A DNA stretch of 64,000 bases, taken from NCBI GenBank assembly GCA_029243145.1, contig JAQWSQ010000201.1:1-64000 (forward strand). Direction: 5' to 3'. The notes below the pieces were generated by a model. That model was given only the letters and a program-made list of their open reading frames with translations, was not told the DNA's origin and made no database searches. Positions 18,890 through 28,162 of the stretch are shown piece by piece. Every line of letters begins with the position of its first letter. The stretch's first letter is position 1. The stretch comes from Planctomycetaceae bacterium (GTDB lineage Bacteria; Planctomycetota; Planctomycetia; Planctomycetales; Planctomycetaceae). The position numbers and the translations under genes are program-made.

Positions 18890-19270
18890 GATGATGGGCC
18901 GATGTTTGCAGAATGAATAATGGCGTGTAAGAGAGTAGACGGTATCGAAGTCATTCTGGTTCTCTCTGAGATCATTCCTATTGCTATCGGGGAAATAGAG
19001 TGGGAAAGATGGAGAAAATCCTCAGAAGCAATGTTGGTTCAGGTAGTATAGGGGGTTCGTGTTGTGCGGATAGGTCCGGTTTTATCGAAAACCCCTGTTT
19101 TCACTATTGGTTGGGGTATTTTCGAGTCGAATGCGATTATAGGAAGTCCAATCCCCAAGGTCTTCAAGAGTCAAATTGCGCATCAAACATTATTTCATTG
19201 ATCACAATCGGGCTCATGTAGTTTTCACTATCTTATTTATCATTCGGCTCCCACGGAAGGGAACGACGAG
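18890..19270. other. Intergenic region between divergent genes
   Basis: 381 bases between the divergent nadE and the 607-residue exported protein. It must hold promoters for both, but I could not fix a consensus promoter. A 73-codon open frame at 19000-19221 has no ribosome binding site and odd composition and is not called. A purine-rich GGAAGGGAACGACGAG precedes the ATG at 19271. Confidence 0.5.
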
Positions 19271-21094
19271 ATGCGAATGGAATCACTGTCGAAGAAAACC
19301 GTCACGATTTTTCTCATGAGCTGTGGTGTCAGCGGCATGATGACAGTCAGCGCACACGCTCAGTGGGGCTGGAATCCGTTCAGCTCTCGTTCGCAGGCCC
19401 CACCCCAGGCAACACAGGAAAAATCGAGTTTTTTCAATTCTCCTTTTGAATTGAAATCTCCACTCAACAATTTCGGTAGTGAGAACAAAACGGCTGCTCG
19501 AACGACTGGCAATGTGCAATCGGCACGACCGATTTCGGATTCTACTCGCCGTGCCATTGTCGAATTGTCACGCAACTATTCCCTCCAGCAGCGACAATTA
19601 TTTATTAAGTCGTTTGCGGGTTTGACGGATCAGCAAGCACAACAACGGTTACAATTAGCCGCCAATGCTCAATCAGGTGGTAAGCGCCCGGCATCCCCAA
19701 CCACACAACCAGCCACTCAATATGCATCTCGTGTGCAACAATCGCAGTCGTCTGAACAGGCACGTTTGCAAGCAGAAGTCGACTATCGAAACCAGCAAAG
19801 CGCTGGGCAACGCAGGTCCACACGCCCCGTGGCCCAATCACCTCTCGGATTAGGTCAAGGAAATCCATGGGGTGCTACTAATTCCCAACAGCCACGTATT
19901 GAACAGTCGATGATTCAGACAAGCTACCAACAGCCACAACAATCTGGAATGTCTCAAACGCGACCAGCCTCAAAGACAACTGTGCAGAATCCTTTTCTTC
20001 GTCGTCAGCAAGGATTGGGGCAACAGTCACAACAGCAAAATGCCTCGTCACAAGGACGAGCAAGCATGAGTCCCGCTCCTTCAGTCTATCCTCCCAACTC
20101 TGGTTATGATCGTTCGAGGGTTCCGCAGGAGAATCATCCCGGGATGGTAACGACACAGAGTAATATCTCAGTGAAACCCGAACGCGATCAAAAGTCCTTG
20201 ATGCCCGTGATTCGTCCCGCTTCCAGCGAGGTGAATACTTCTCATTACGAAGGTAATTACCAACCGGCGAAGAGTGAAGTTGCACCCCAACGATTTGAAC
20301 CGGTGACAACCGCGGTTCCCACATCAAGAGCAAGCGCGCAACCCGTAAATCAGTTTGTCCCTTCGAGAGAGATCGGCGGGCCGGAGTTGAGCTTGTTAAT
20401 TTCGCGAGCAGAAGCACTCGCCGCTTCTTCAACACCCGGACCTTCTGAAGAAGCCAAACAACAACACATTACTCGTCACGTAGACTTGCGACTGCTCTAC
20501 CTATTGTCTGGACAACGGGATCGAGCTCTGATGGCGATTCCCGGAGTTCCGAAGAACGAGCAGGCATTCTGGACTCGCACCTTCTGGGCGCTGTCCAACT
20601 ATCTCGATCATCCCAACTATCCCGATAAGTCTGATCGAACGACGGTCGCTCTCGAACAACTCCGCAGTGCAATCAAGTCGTTACAGGGTGATGCACATTT
20701 GGTGGTGCGAAACGCGGCCTTCTGTTCGGAAATTGATAGCTTTGGAAGTTACCAACGGTTCGAGCGAGAAGAATTTGCTCCGAGTCAAGACGTCCTGATT
20801 TACAGCGAACTGGATAACTTCAAAAGCGAGCAAACATCGGAATGCCAATACCGTACGGTGTTGAAGTCTTCAATTCGCATTATTGAAGCCGGTCCGAATG
20901 GTCGAGTAATTGATACCGTCGACTACAGCCCGACCGAAGATCTTTGCCACTCACAACGCGGCGACTTCATGCAAGGATACAAATATCAGTTGCCGGCTCG
21001 GATTACACCGGGAAGTTATGTGATGCAATTGGCCGTGGAAGACCAGCTTTCCGGCAAGCGTGCCAATTATTCCATGAATTTTTTGGTGCGATAA
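19271..21094 (+). CDS. Exported protein of unknown function, Q/S-rich middle
   Basis: 607 residues. A signal peptide ends near AHAQWGW (about residue 33). Residues about 40-370 are low-complexity, rich in Gln, Ser, Pro and Arg, with no recognisable domain. The last 230 residues are ordered: a helical part (RHVDLRLLYLLSGQRDRALMAI) and a beta-rich part with three scattered cysteines (NAAFCSEI, TSECQYRTV, EDLCHSQRGDF), ending in a strand pattern like PGSYVMQLAVEDQLSGK. I have seen this C-terminal style in planctomycete proteins without assigned function. It likely sits in the periplasm or at the cell surface. A transmembrane transglutaminase-domain protein follows 140 bases later on the same strand. 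Confidence 0.75.
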   Translation: MRMESLSKKTVTIFLMSCGVSGMMTVSAHAQWGWNPFSSRSQAPPQATQEKSSFFNSPFELKSPLNNFGSENKTAARTTGNVQSARPISDSTRRAIVELSRNYSLQQRQLFIKSFAGLTDQQAQQRLQLAANAQSGGKRPASPTTQPATQYASRVQQSQSSEQARLQAEVDYRNQQSAGQRRSTRPVAQSPLGLGQGNPWGATNSQQPRIEQSMIQTSYQQPQQSGMSQTRPASKTTVQNPFLRRQQGLGQQSQQQNASSQGRASMSPAPSVYPPNSGYDRSRVPQENHPGMVTTQSNISVKPERDQKSLMPVIRPASSEVNTSHYEGNYQPAKSEVAPQRFEPVTTAVPTSRASAQPVNQFVPSREIGGPELSLLISRAEALAASSTPGPSEEAKQQHITRHVDLRLLYLLSGQRDRALMAIPGVPKNEQAFWTRTFWALSNYLDHPNYPDKSDRTTVALEQLRSAIKSLQGDAHLVVRNAAFCSEIDSFGSYQRFEREEFAPSQDVLIYSELDNFKSEQTSECQYRTVLKSSIRIIEAGPNGRVIDTVDYSPTEDLCHSQRGDFMQGYKYQLPARITPGSYVMQLAVEDQLSGKRANYSMNFLVR

Positions 21095-21234
21095 TCGACG
21101 ACCGTCACAGCAAAAACGCTGGTGAATCTCTGATGAATTCCCAGTCGGGATATTGAGAATGACTCTGAGTGCTGTATGATTGATCATGGTAGGAACCTTT
21201 CCTATGAATGACTCGATTATCCACGAGGTGTCTC

Positions 21235-24117
21235 ATGTCCCAAGATCGCCCCGAGTCCGGTTCGCCGGCCCCTGGTGAATTCCTCATCGAAACTGATTCT
21301 CCAGCCATCACGAAGAAGATTCGTCGTAAGAAGACTCCATTTTGGCGATCTCCACTGATGGTCATCTTTGTCATCTTGCTCGGTGCCGGAGGAGGACTGT
21401 TTTATGTCTGGCAGCAGCAACAATCATCTCAAGGAATGATGCTGACCGAGATCGAAGACAAAACGGTCGAAGAGCTCTCAGAACTTTCGTTCAAGCTTCC
21501 GTTTTCCGATGATTCGGTCGACCTTGAGTCACTCCAGATTTCACTGGTCCGCGCGCCGGAGGGAGCGGTGATTGATCCAAAGACTGGAGTCTTCCAATGG
21601 ACACCGAGTGAAGAGGTTGGTCCCGCCGAACTGGAAATTGGTGTCGAAGCGCGACCCCGTACAAATCCAGAAAATGTCAGTCGCCAGCTATTCAAAGTTG
21701 TCGTGACCGAAAAATTGACGACTCCCGAGATCGAATACATCGATCCGCAAAATGTCCGGGCGGATGTACTGACGCGCATTCCCATTAATGTGACCGATCC
21801 TGATGTCCCGGCATCGGAGTATCGATTCGAGTTGGTAGGAGATGTTGCTGAAGGCGCGAAAATCGATGCTGATTTCGGTACGTTTTCCTGGAAACCTGCT
21901 GAAGAACTGGTGAACCGCACTGTCGATTTTGAAGTGAAGGTCAGTGAAGTCGATCATCCTGAAGTCTCGGCGACACGTAAGTTTCAGCTCAAAGTGAAGT
22001 CATACGATCCGGTGAAAAAACTAAATGATTTGCTGGCCGATGGTGGTGTCGATTTGGAATACCTCGGTCGTGAACCGGAGGGTCCGTTTCGCGGCAAGGG
22101 GCAAGTGATGCGGGCCGGACGAAATCGGCTCGATGTTTACACGTACGCGTCTAAAGAAGCTGCCGACGAAGACGCGAAACTGATCGCTGCCGATCTCTCA
22201 AAAATGTTTGATGTGAGCGACCCGTTTACCGTTCCGACAAAAATATATCGCGATGATCGACTGCTCGTGGTGGCTGCCGGCGTTCAAAACGGCTTGCACT
22301 TTCGTCTCTCTTTTGTATTGGGAACTGCCATTGCCTCGACCAACGACTTCGATTCCAGCGCAGTCGCCTCGAATACGCCTCCCTCAAAAATCGATGAAGC
22401 TACAGAAAACATGATGCAAAAAGAAGAGGATCAAAAAGATCCTCTCGGCGACCAACAACTCGAAACGCATTACACCGAGAAAACTCTCTTCAACAAGAGA
22501 AACTACGACGAGATTCGCAAAATTTATTCGAATCGATTTGAAATTCATTTCAAGGATTCAATTGAATCTGCTTTTGGTGTTGATTTGGAAAAGGTCAACG
22601 CTTGGTTCGATGAGCACATTGAAATCAAGGAAGAACTCTACACAGCCATCAACCCGGCATACGACAATTCGGCGGAAGCCTTACGTGTCTTTTATCAATT
22701 GTGGAAGGACAACCCGGATCGGGTTGCCGAATATGGAGCATTGGCGATTGCGACGTCTGTTGTTTGGGATCTCCCTGAACGAGGGGTTTACGATTACACC
22801 CGACATCAGCAGCGCACACATTCCAACATGCCTGACGAATTATTGGAGTCCTCGGTCGAGAATTTTAACTATCTCATCGAGAACGAAAAATTCATGCAGG
22901 GGCGAGCACAACTTGTTCCCTGGGAGTTCATGGTGCATTTGGTGAATCACAAAACTCCCACCAATGAACGAGGCTGGGCATTACAAAACTATTTACCAAA
23001 ACGTGAAATGTTCGGCAGTTGTTATGCCGACGTTCCGTACGATAACCTCATGCTCGAAACCCAAAGTCAGGATTGCAAACTGGAAGGTGAAGACTACAGT
23101 CTCGTCAATTTGCGCTCAATCGGTGGAGTCTGCGCAATGCAAGCCGACTTCGCAGCAAGAGTCGGTAAAAGTATGGGTGTTCCGGCGGAGTATGTCCGTG
23201 GAGAATCGGCATTCGGCGACTATCACGCTTGGGTGATGTGGATTGAGTTGAAGGCGTTGACGAAAAACGGGATCAACTTTTCACTCGAATCATACGGTCG
23301 ATATCGGGGTGACAAGTATTACGTGGGAACGCTGCAAGATCCGCAAACGGGAACTATCATCACCGATCGCGAACTCGAACTTCGACTACACACTGTTGGA
23401 CTCGACCCGATTTCCAAACGTCTTGCCGATCACGCCATGACTGCTTACCCGTTTCTTAAAGAAAAACGTAAATTCAGTCTCGACGAACAACTCGACTATC
23501 TCCTCACTGTGGTCGAAGTGTCTCCAGGAAATGAAAACGCCTGGTTGGAAATTGCCGAGATTTCAAATAGTGGCAATCTGGAAAAGACACACATGCGTCA
23601 AATGCGCAAGACGCTCGATATGTTGTTTTCGACCTTCTCGAACTTCCCGGATTTCACCTGGAAGGTCTTTGATAAACTCATTCAGTACGAAGAAGACCTC
23701 AAAGACCAAATTGATTTGTATAACCGATTGATTCAACTTTATGTCTCGGCCGGTCGTCCTGATCTTTCCAGTGAAGCGCGGATGATGATGACCGGCTATC
23801 TGATTGATGGGAATCGGGTACTTGATGCCGTCGAAGGTCTCGCCGCGACCATCATGGCGTTCCCGGAAGAAGGTCGATATGTCCCCAAGATGCTCGACCG
23901 CCTGGAAGTTCTGGTGAATACGAACCCGAACTACTCCCGCCATTTATTGAGTTTCTACAAAGCATTCCTGCCAAGAGTTCCTCCCCGTCGAGGTGACAGC
24001 CCCAGCAAGTATTGCATGAAGATGTACGAGCGAGGCATTCAACGGTTCGAACTGGCGGGCGATAATACTGAAGCCAATCGCTACAAGGCACTGTTAGGTA
24101 AATTGCAGGGGACTTGA
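21235..24117 (+). CDS. Membrane-anchored Ig-like/transglutaminase-domain protein
   Basis: 960 residues. A short cytoplasmic N-terminus is followed by one membrane helix (MVIFVILLGAGGGLFYVW, about 42-59), so most of the protein is periplasmic. Two putative Ig (He_PIG/cadherin-like) repeats follow, each with a GxxIDxxxGxFxWxP signature (GAVIDPKTGVFQWTP near 110 and GAKIDADFGTFSWKP near 210). Further on lies a transglutaminase-like core with Cys in RSIGGVCAMQADFAARVGKS and His in GDYHAWVMW (about 660-670). The final 220 residues are helical, TPR-like. The core may act as a protease or cross-linking enzyme; the third catalytic residue is not obvious. ATG at 21235 is preferred over an upstream ATG at 21208 that adds nine unrelated residues. 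Confidence 0.78.
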   Translation: MSQDRPESGSPAPGEFLIETDSPAITKKIRRKKTPFWRSPLMVIFVILLGAGGGLFYVWQQQQSSQGMMLTEIEDKTVEELSELSFKLPFSDDSVDLESLQISLVRAPEGAVIDPKTGVFQWTPSEEVGPAELEIGVEARPRTNPENVSRQLFKVVVTEKLTTPEIEYIDPQNVRADVLTRIPINVTDPDVPASEYRFELVGDVAEGAKIDADFGTFSWKPAEELVNRTVDFEVKVSEVDHPEVSATRKFQLKVKSYDPVKKLNDLLADGGVDLEYLGREPEGPFRGKGQVMRAGRNRLDVYTYASKEAADEDAKLIAADLSKMFDVSDPFTVPTKIYRDDRLLVVAAGVQNGLHFRLSFVLGTAIASTNDFDSSAVASNTPPSKIDEATENMMQKEEDQKDPLGDQQLETHYTEKTLFNKRNYDEIRKIYSNRFEIHFKDSIESAFGVDLEKVNAWFDEHIEIKEELYTAINPAYDNSAEALRVFYQLWKDNPDRVAEYGALAIATSVVWDLPERGVYDYTRHQQRTHSNMPDELLESSVENFNYLIENEKFMQGRAQLVPWEFMVHLVNHKTPTNERGWALQNYLPKREMFGSCYADVPYDNLMLETQSQDCKLEGEDYSLVNLRSIGGVCAMQADFAARVGKSMGVPAEYVRGESAFGDYHAWVMWIELKALTKNGINFSLESYGRYRGDKYYVGTLQDPQTGTIITDRELELRLHTVGLDPISKRLADHAMTAYPFLKEKRKFSLDEQLDYLLTVVEVSPGNENAWLEIAEISNSGNLEKTHMRQMRKTLDMLFSTFSNFPDFTWKVFDKLIQYEEDLKDQIDLYNRLIQLYVSAGRPDLSSEARMMMTGYLIDGNRVLDAVEGLAATIMAFPEEGRYVPKMLDRLEVLVNTNPNYSRHLLSFYKAFLPRVPPRRGDSPSKYCMKMYERGIQRFELAGDNTEANRYKALLGKLQGT

Positions 24118-24180
24118 CAGCCTGCTGAGAAATGAGTTTTCATTATCTCGATGCGCATCTCTGGGTAAGTAGAAATCAGC

Positions 24181-25068
24181 TTAAACGGACTGAGTGAATA
24201 TGCGAAACAGTTTGTAGGCGATGAGAGCGGATGAAGTCAGAAGTAGCCAGCCGAATCGCTCTCTGAGTTTCGTACCGCCCCATTGTTGACCGGTGCGAGC
24301 ACCCAGTTGCGCACCAAATGTTCCGCCAACCAATAACGCCGATACGAGTTTCAAATCGACATAACCATTCCAGGCATGGACGACCGTCGCCTGGAAGGAA
24401 ATCATCCAGACAATTACGAGAGTCGGCAGGACGGCCTTTTCGACTTTCATGCCGAGAAGATAGACAAGACCGGGGATCAAAATCAGTCCGCCACTCATCC
24501 CCAGCAGACCAGAAACAAATCCGATACCGACGCCGAACCAGCAAACAATCGGTAGCGACATTCGTTCCCCTTCAAATTCTCGGAAGCGAACGAGTGGAGG
24601 AAGATTCCAGTTGGCCAGCCAACCGACCGAAACGGGATGACCAGATTTGGAGCGTTTGGTCTCCCAAAGTGAAAAGATGCCCACAGCAACCATGATGAGC
24701 AGATAGATCACCAACACACTGATTTGTGCCGGTTCCACCGATTGATCGAAGAGTGTGATCGCATTCAGATTTTCCAGAAGCTGGAAGGTCAATGTCCCTG
24801 CGGTGACTCCGATGAACAAGCCCCCGGCAAGTGTTAAAGGAAAATGAAATGATCGCCAGTGTACACGACGCGCTAACAGGGCCGTCGTCGCGGGACCAAG
24901 CACTTGGCAAGCGGAAGCGCCGACCGCGTATTCGACGGGGATACCGAGCACAATATTCATGACGGGGACCAGCAGAAATCCCCCGCCGATACCGAATAAG
25001 CCCGCGATCCAACCGATGCCACTTCCCGCAGCGACGATGATAATCAACTCGGTGATGGAGAAGTCCAT
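24181..25068 (-). CDS. TauE/SafE-family (DUF81) anion exporter
   Basis: 295 residues, eight or so membrane helices. The duplicated family motif is clear: GIGWIAGLFGIGGGFLLVP near residue 17 and GFVSGLLGMSGGLILIPG near 190. Members export sulfite, sulfoacetate or other organosulfur anions across the inner membrane; the substrate cannot be told here. A 48-residue membrane protein ends 11 bases upstream of its ATG, so the two are almost surely one transcript. The window also contains a sulfatase, but at a distant position, so no link is claimed. Confidence 0.86.
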   Translation of the reverse strand: MDFSITELIIIVAAGSGIGWIAGLFGIGGGFLLVPVMNIVLGIPVEYAVGASACQVLGPATTALLARRVHWRSFHFPLTLAGGLFIGVTAGTLTFQLLENLNAITLFDQSVEPAQISVLVIYLLIMVAVGIFSLWETKRSKSGHPVSVGWLANWNLPPLVRFREFEGERMSLPIVCWFGVGIGFVSGLLGMSGGLILIPGLVYLLGMKVEKAVLPTLVIVWMISFQATVVHAWNGYVDLKLVSALLVGGTFGAQLGARTGQQWGGTKLRERFGWLLLTSSALIAYKLFRIFTQSV

Positions 25069-25079
25069 GCGGTCGTCTA

Positions 25080-25226
25080 TCAGATTTGGAAGTCGGGGAA
25101 TATGGAATCGTTATCGTCTTGACCGAACCGTTTCTGTTCGATGACACGAAATAGCGCGTGGACGATCCAACCCCAAACAACGGGGAGCGTCAGACAGGCA
25201 ACGATGAATAGAACCTTGATCAGCAT
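25080..25226 (-). CDS. Small membrane protein upstream of TauE-like exporter
   Basis: 48 residues, too short for ordinary gene calls. It begins MLIKVLFIVACLTLPVVWGW, a single membrane helix, and continues with a charged tail (FRVIEQKRFGQDD) predicted to lie in the cytoplasm. The frame stops 11 bases before the exporter's ATG at 25068. Close spacing and a membrane helix suggest an accessory subunit or regulator of the exporter, but no family is recognised. The ATG is the only start in frame near its 5' end. Confidence 0.55.
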   Translation of the reverse strand: MLIKVLFIVACLTLPVVWGWIVHALFRVIEQKRFGQDDNDSIFPDFQI

Positions 25227-25308
25227 GGTTTCAAGGTAGCAGGAGAAGACCGATTTCGCGAGGCAGCCACCACTTCAACGAGTGGTCGATGCCCAGATCC
25301 AGCCAGAA

Positions 25309-26283
25309 TTATTGGGCGGCCCGTGGCTTGAGTTTGTTCAAATGCTCAACAATATAGCGTGGTTTGCCGTAAGCATCGGTCAGTGTCTTGGAAATTGCTC
25401 CCTCGATGTAAACGACATCATTATCATTCAGTACTGTCAATCCGGGATGATCTGCCAGCGTAAAGACGCCACCATAGTCATCCTCGCGAGCCGGCTTGTC
25501 GTTATAAATAATGGACCAGGCTTGCAGTTTGTCATCGTAGGAAACCAATCCTCTTAAAAACTGGTATTCGGCTGCATCATGACCGAACGGGTTCGGGATT
25601 TCTTCCGGGTTGTAAGGCAGCGTCAATCCGGTTGTCTCTTCCGTGCGAGTCACTGGTTCTGCAAACTCGGCACTGGCCAGAGAGATGGGTTGGGGCGCTT
25701 TCATCTCGGAGACTTTCCCGCTGTCACGTGCAAGTGTTGTCTTTCCTTCAGCCCCTAATTGCAGTATGGGAGGTTGTTCGGTGGTGCGGGGAATTCGGTC
25801 TTCTTCAAAGGCAACATTTTTGGTCCCTGTTGATTCCGTCGTTTCATTCAGACCAAATGGATTTGCATCAGTTTCGAAAGCATTTTTGTCTTCTTCGAAC
25901 GTATCGGGGTTTTGAGTACTTGGAGAAGGTCCAAGATCTCCCCCCGCTGGATCGTCATAGAAGGGGACGCTATTATCGCCGCCGGAACTGGTTCCACCCG
26001 AAGTGCCTGAGCCAGAACTGTCGGGATTCCACATCGGGGCATCACCACCAGTCGACGTGCCGGGGTTGATGGGGGTGGGGGCATTTAATTGCACACCACC
26101 CGGAGGGAAAGCAGAGCCGGGTGGGGCGTACCCGGGTTGTCCGTATCCAGGTTGTCCGTACATACCGCCGGGATATGACTGCTGATTCGGATAGGGTTGA
26201 TAAGGGTAAGGCGCAGCGCAGCCAGCCAACATCCATGTGGCCACACACGCGCCCAACAACGTGAAACGTTGATACGTATCCAT
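25309..26283 (-). CDS. Lipoprotein of unknown function
   Basis: 324 residues. The N-terminus is a lipoprotein signal (MLAGC lipobox, Cys about residue 22), so the protein is lipid-anchored outside the cytoplasmic membrane. Residues about 25-110 are Pro/Gly/Tyr-rich (QPYPNQQSYPGG, PGYGQPGYAPPG), then a Ser/Asp/Thr-rich linker. The ordered part is the last 90 residues, containing EYQFLRGLVSYDDKLQAWSIIYNDK and a GGVFTLADHPGLTVLNDNDVVYIEG segment that looks like a small beta-barrel. I recognise no function. The ATG follows no strong ribosome site. Its neighbours suggest no pathway. Confidence 0.75.
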   Translation of the reverse strand: MDTYQRFTLLGACVATWMLAGCAAPYPYQPYPNQQSYPGGMYGQPGYGQPGYAPPGSAFPPGGVQLNAPTPINPGTSTGGDAPMWNPDSSGSGTSGGTSSGGDNSVPFYDDPAGGDLGPSPSTQNPDTFEEDKNAFETDANPFGLNETTESTGTKNVAFEEDRIPRTTEQPPILQLGAEGKTTLARDSGKVSEMKAPQPISLASAEFAEPVTRTEETTGLTLPYNPEEIPNPFGHDAAEYQFLRGLVSYDDKLQAWSIIYNDKPAREDDYGGVFTLADHPGLTVLNDNDVVYIEGAISKTLTDAYGKPRYIVEHLNKLKPRAAQ

Positions 26284-26302
26284 CTTCTGGGTCCTTAATT
26301 AA

Positions 26303-26542
26303 TCAGAGAGAGCCGATAGTTTGCGGGAGAGGCTCACACTGAGATCGTTCACGGGCATCATGCCCATTTCCGGCACGAATTTTAAGAATCTCGCGAAGTG
26401 TGTCCAGACCGGTTTTTTCAGGGTATTGAAAATCACTCAAGTCGTTACAGACATTGTGTTTGTGAAAAGGTGGTGTCAGGGAGGTGAAAGGTAGTGTTCG
26501 TTCCATGCGGGATAAATCGGTTCTGACAGCGAGACGAAGCAT
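26303..26542 (-). CDS. Possible small hypothetical protein
   Basis: 79 codons immediately upstream of the lipoprotein gene, on the same strand and 19 bases from its start. Composition is ordinary and no family is recognised. GAGG lies about 13 bases before the ATG, too far for a good ribosome site. It may be a real leader gene or chance. The rest of 26543-26687 holds only a TATAAT-like -10 element at 26657-26662. Confidence 0.3.
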   Translation of the reverse strand: MLRLAVRTDLSRMERTLPFTSLTPPFHKHNVCNDLSDFQYPEKTGLDTLREILKIRAGNGHDARERSQCEPLPQTIGSL

Positions 26543-26687
26543 GTCTTGCGCGATCCTCGTTCACACTGCGATTCCGATGCAGATGAGTCCCTGAAATTGA
26601 CGATTTCCTCAATACACATCTTTCTCCGGCATCTCACTTTGCTGGAAACTATCGATATAATAACCTTGTCACGAAATCATCAAGACT

Positions 26688-26924
26688 ATGATTCCGCTCC
26701 GCCGTCAACCCGATTGGAACTACTGGGCCGATGTTGCCCGGACTACACTCGCACAATCGGCATCATTCCACGGCCGTAACTTGGACATTGTCGTCGAAGA
26801 AGAGTCTCTTATCTTGCGGGGAGTTGTGAAGAGCGAATTCCAGCGAGCGAAGGTCTTTCAGACCGTTCAAAAGGCTGTCGGTAATATGCCTTTGCAAAAC
26901 GAGATCGAAATCATTCAGGACTGA
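26688..26924 (+). CDS. BON-like small protein
   Basis: 78 residues without a signal peptide. From residue 29 on, the pattern NLDIVVEEESLILRGVVKSE...VQKAVGNMPLQNEIEI resembles a BON domain (a strand-strand-helix-strand unit that usually contacts membranes or other macromolecules). The N-terminal 28 residues are not part of that fold. A TATAAT hexamer lies at 26657-26662, about 25 bases before the ATG, though no good -35 is visible. It is convergent with the dehydrogenase gene, 9 bases apart. Role unknown. Confidence 0.6.
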   Translation: MIPLRRQPDWNYWADVARTTLAQSASFHGRNLDIVVEEESLILRGVVKSEFQRAKVFQTVQKAVGNMPLQNEIEIIQD

Positions 26925-26933
26925 TTCGTACCA

Positions 26934-27884
26934 TCAGGGTTCGAGCAAAATTTTGAATGTACCGGGCGACGCAGCTTTCACCATGGCAAGCGGAGCTTCT
27001 TCCAAGGGATATCGACCGCCGATTAACGGCTCGACAATGACCTTTTCTTCAGCGAGTGCCGCGATCGCCGGTTCAAAGGGACCGCAACGTGATCCAATCA
27101 GCGTCACTTCATCAATGACCAACGGAGCCATCGATAACTGATGCTCGCCAGCCACTGTGGTTTTCATGACCACAGTTCCACAAGGTTTCACCAATTTAAA
27201 CGCGAGCGGTAAGCCGGTGGGAGATCCCGTACAGTCGATCACAATATCTGCCTGTTTTTTCTTTTCCACCTGCTTGAGAGTCACAGTCTGGACTCCCAAC
27301 TCTCGCAAAAGAGTAAGTTTTTCAGGATGCTTCCCGACGACCAGAAGTCGTTCGCACCCCGCAAGTTTCAAAACTTGAGCGCATAAATTTCCCAGCCGCC
27401 CATCACCAAGGACCACTATGGTCTCGTCTCCTGAGAGGGCCAGTTGTTCTTGCAAACGATAGGCGGCGGCCACCGGTTCGACAAATGTGGCATGATCGTC
27501 GCTGAGTGAATCAGGAATGGTGTGCAGATTGATTTGTGGAACCGCGATAAATTCTGCGAATGCTCCATCGTGATTCAAAATCCCCAGGACTGTACGATCA
27601 GGGCAATGATTTCCCAAGCCACTCTTGCAATAGGCACATTGGCGACAGTGACAGTTAATTTCTCCCACCACTCGCTTCCCGGTGTATGGTCCTGTTTTTG
27701 CGATGCCCACGAATTCGTGCCCCAAGATTCCCTGAAAACCCATGTAGCCTTTGACGAGTTGCAAATCGGTTTTGCAGATGCCTGCTTTTAAGACTTCAAC
27801 GAGCACCTCATCCGATTGAAGCGTGGGCGTTTCTAAATCATCGCGGACCGAGAGACCGGTTTCATCCAGATAGACGGCTTTCAT
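26934..27884 (-). CDS. Zinc-dependent alcohol dehydrogenase (MDR family)
   Basis: 316 residues, cytoplasmic. Catalytic zinc ligands are Cys in KAGICKTDLQL and the GHEFVG motif. The structural-zinc cysteine cluster is CHCRQCAYCKSGLGNHC (about residues 80-96). The NAD-binding Rossmann motif VVLGDGRLGNLCAQVL is near 158. Length is a little short for the family (330-350). It oxidises a secondary alcohol or polyol with NAD(P)+; the substrate is not clear from sequence. ATG at 27884 is chosen; three codons upstream a TTG could also start translation. It is convergent with the BON-like gene. Confidence 0.85.
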   Translation of the reverse strand: MKAVYLDETGLSVRDDLETPTLQSDEVLVEVLKAGICKTDLQLVKGYMGFQGILGHEFVGIAKTGPYTGKRVVGEINCHCRQCAYCKSGLGNHCPDRTVLGILNHDGAFAEFIAVPQINLHTIPDSLSDDHATFVEPVAAAYRLQEQLALSGDETIVVLGDGRLGNLCAQVLKLAGCERLLVVGKHPEKLTLLRELGVQTVTLKQVEKKKQADIVIDCTGSPTGLPLAFKLVKPCGTVVMKTTVAGEHQLSMAPLVIDEVTLIGSRCGPFEPAIAALAEEKVIVEPLIGGRYPLEEAPLAMVKAASPGTFKILLEP

Positions 27885-28162
27885 ACGAGGCAACTTTCAG
27901 ATGGACAGATCGAATGAGGAAACCGGAGAAAACTCATTCCGATGGATCTGATCATGGCGCGCAATAAGAAGGAAATCAATTGCCCCTTCAGACTACAAGA
28001 AAAGTCTTTTCAAAGTGGTTGAAATTGCTTGATGGCACCCACCGGAAGGAGGTGGCTGAGATTTTCTTGTTTCATGTCTCGCCGACTGGTAGTGTACAGA
28101 TATCTGCTCGGTAAAACGCCGAACACTGTCTTGTGATGCCAACTCTCAATGAGGTCTCAGAA

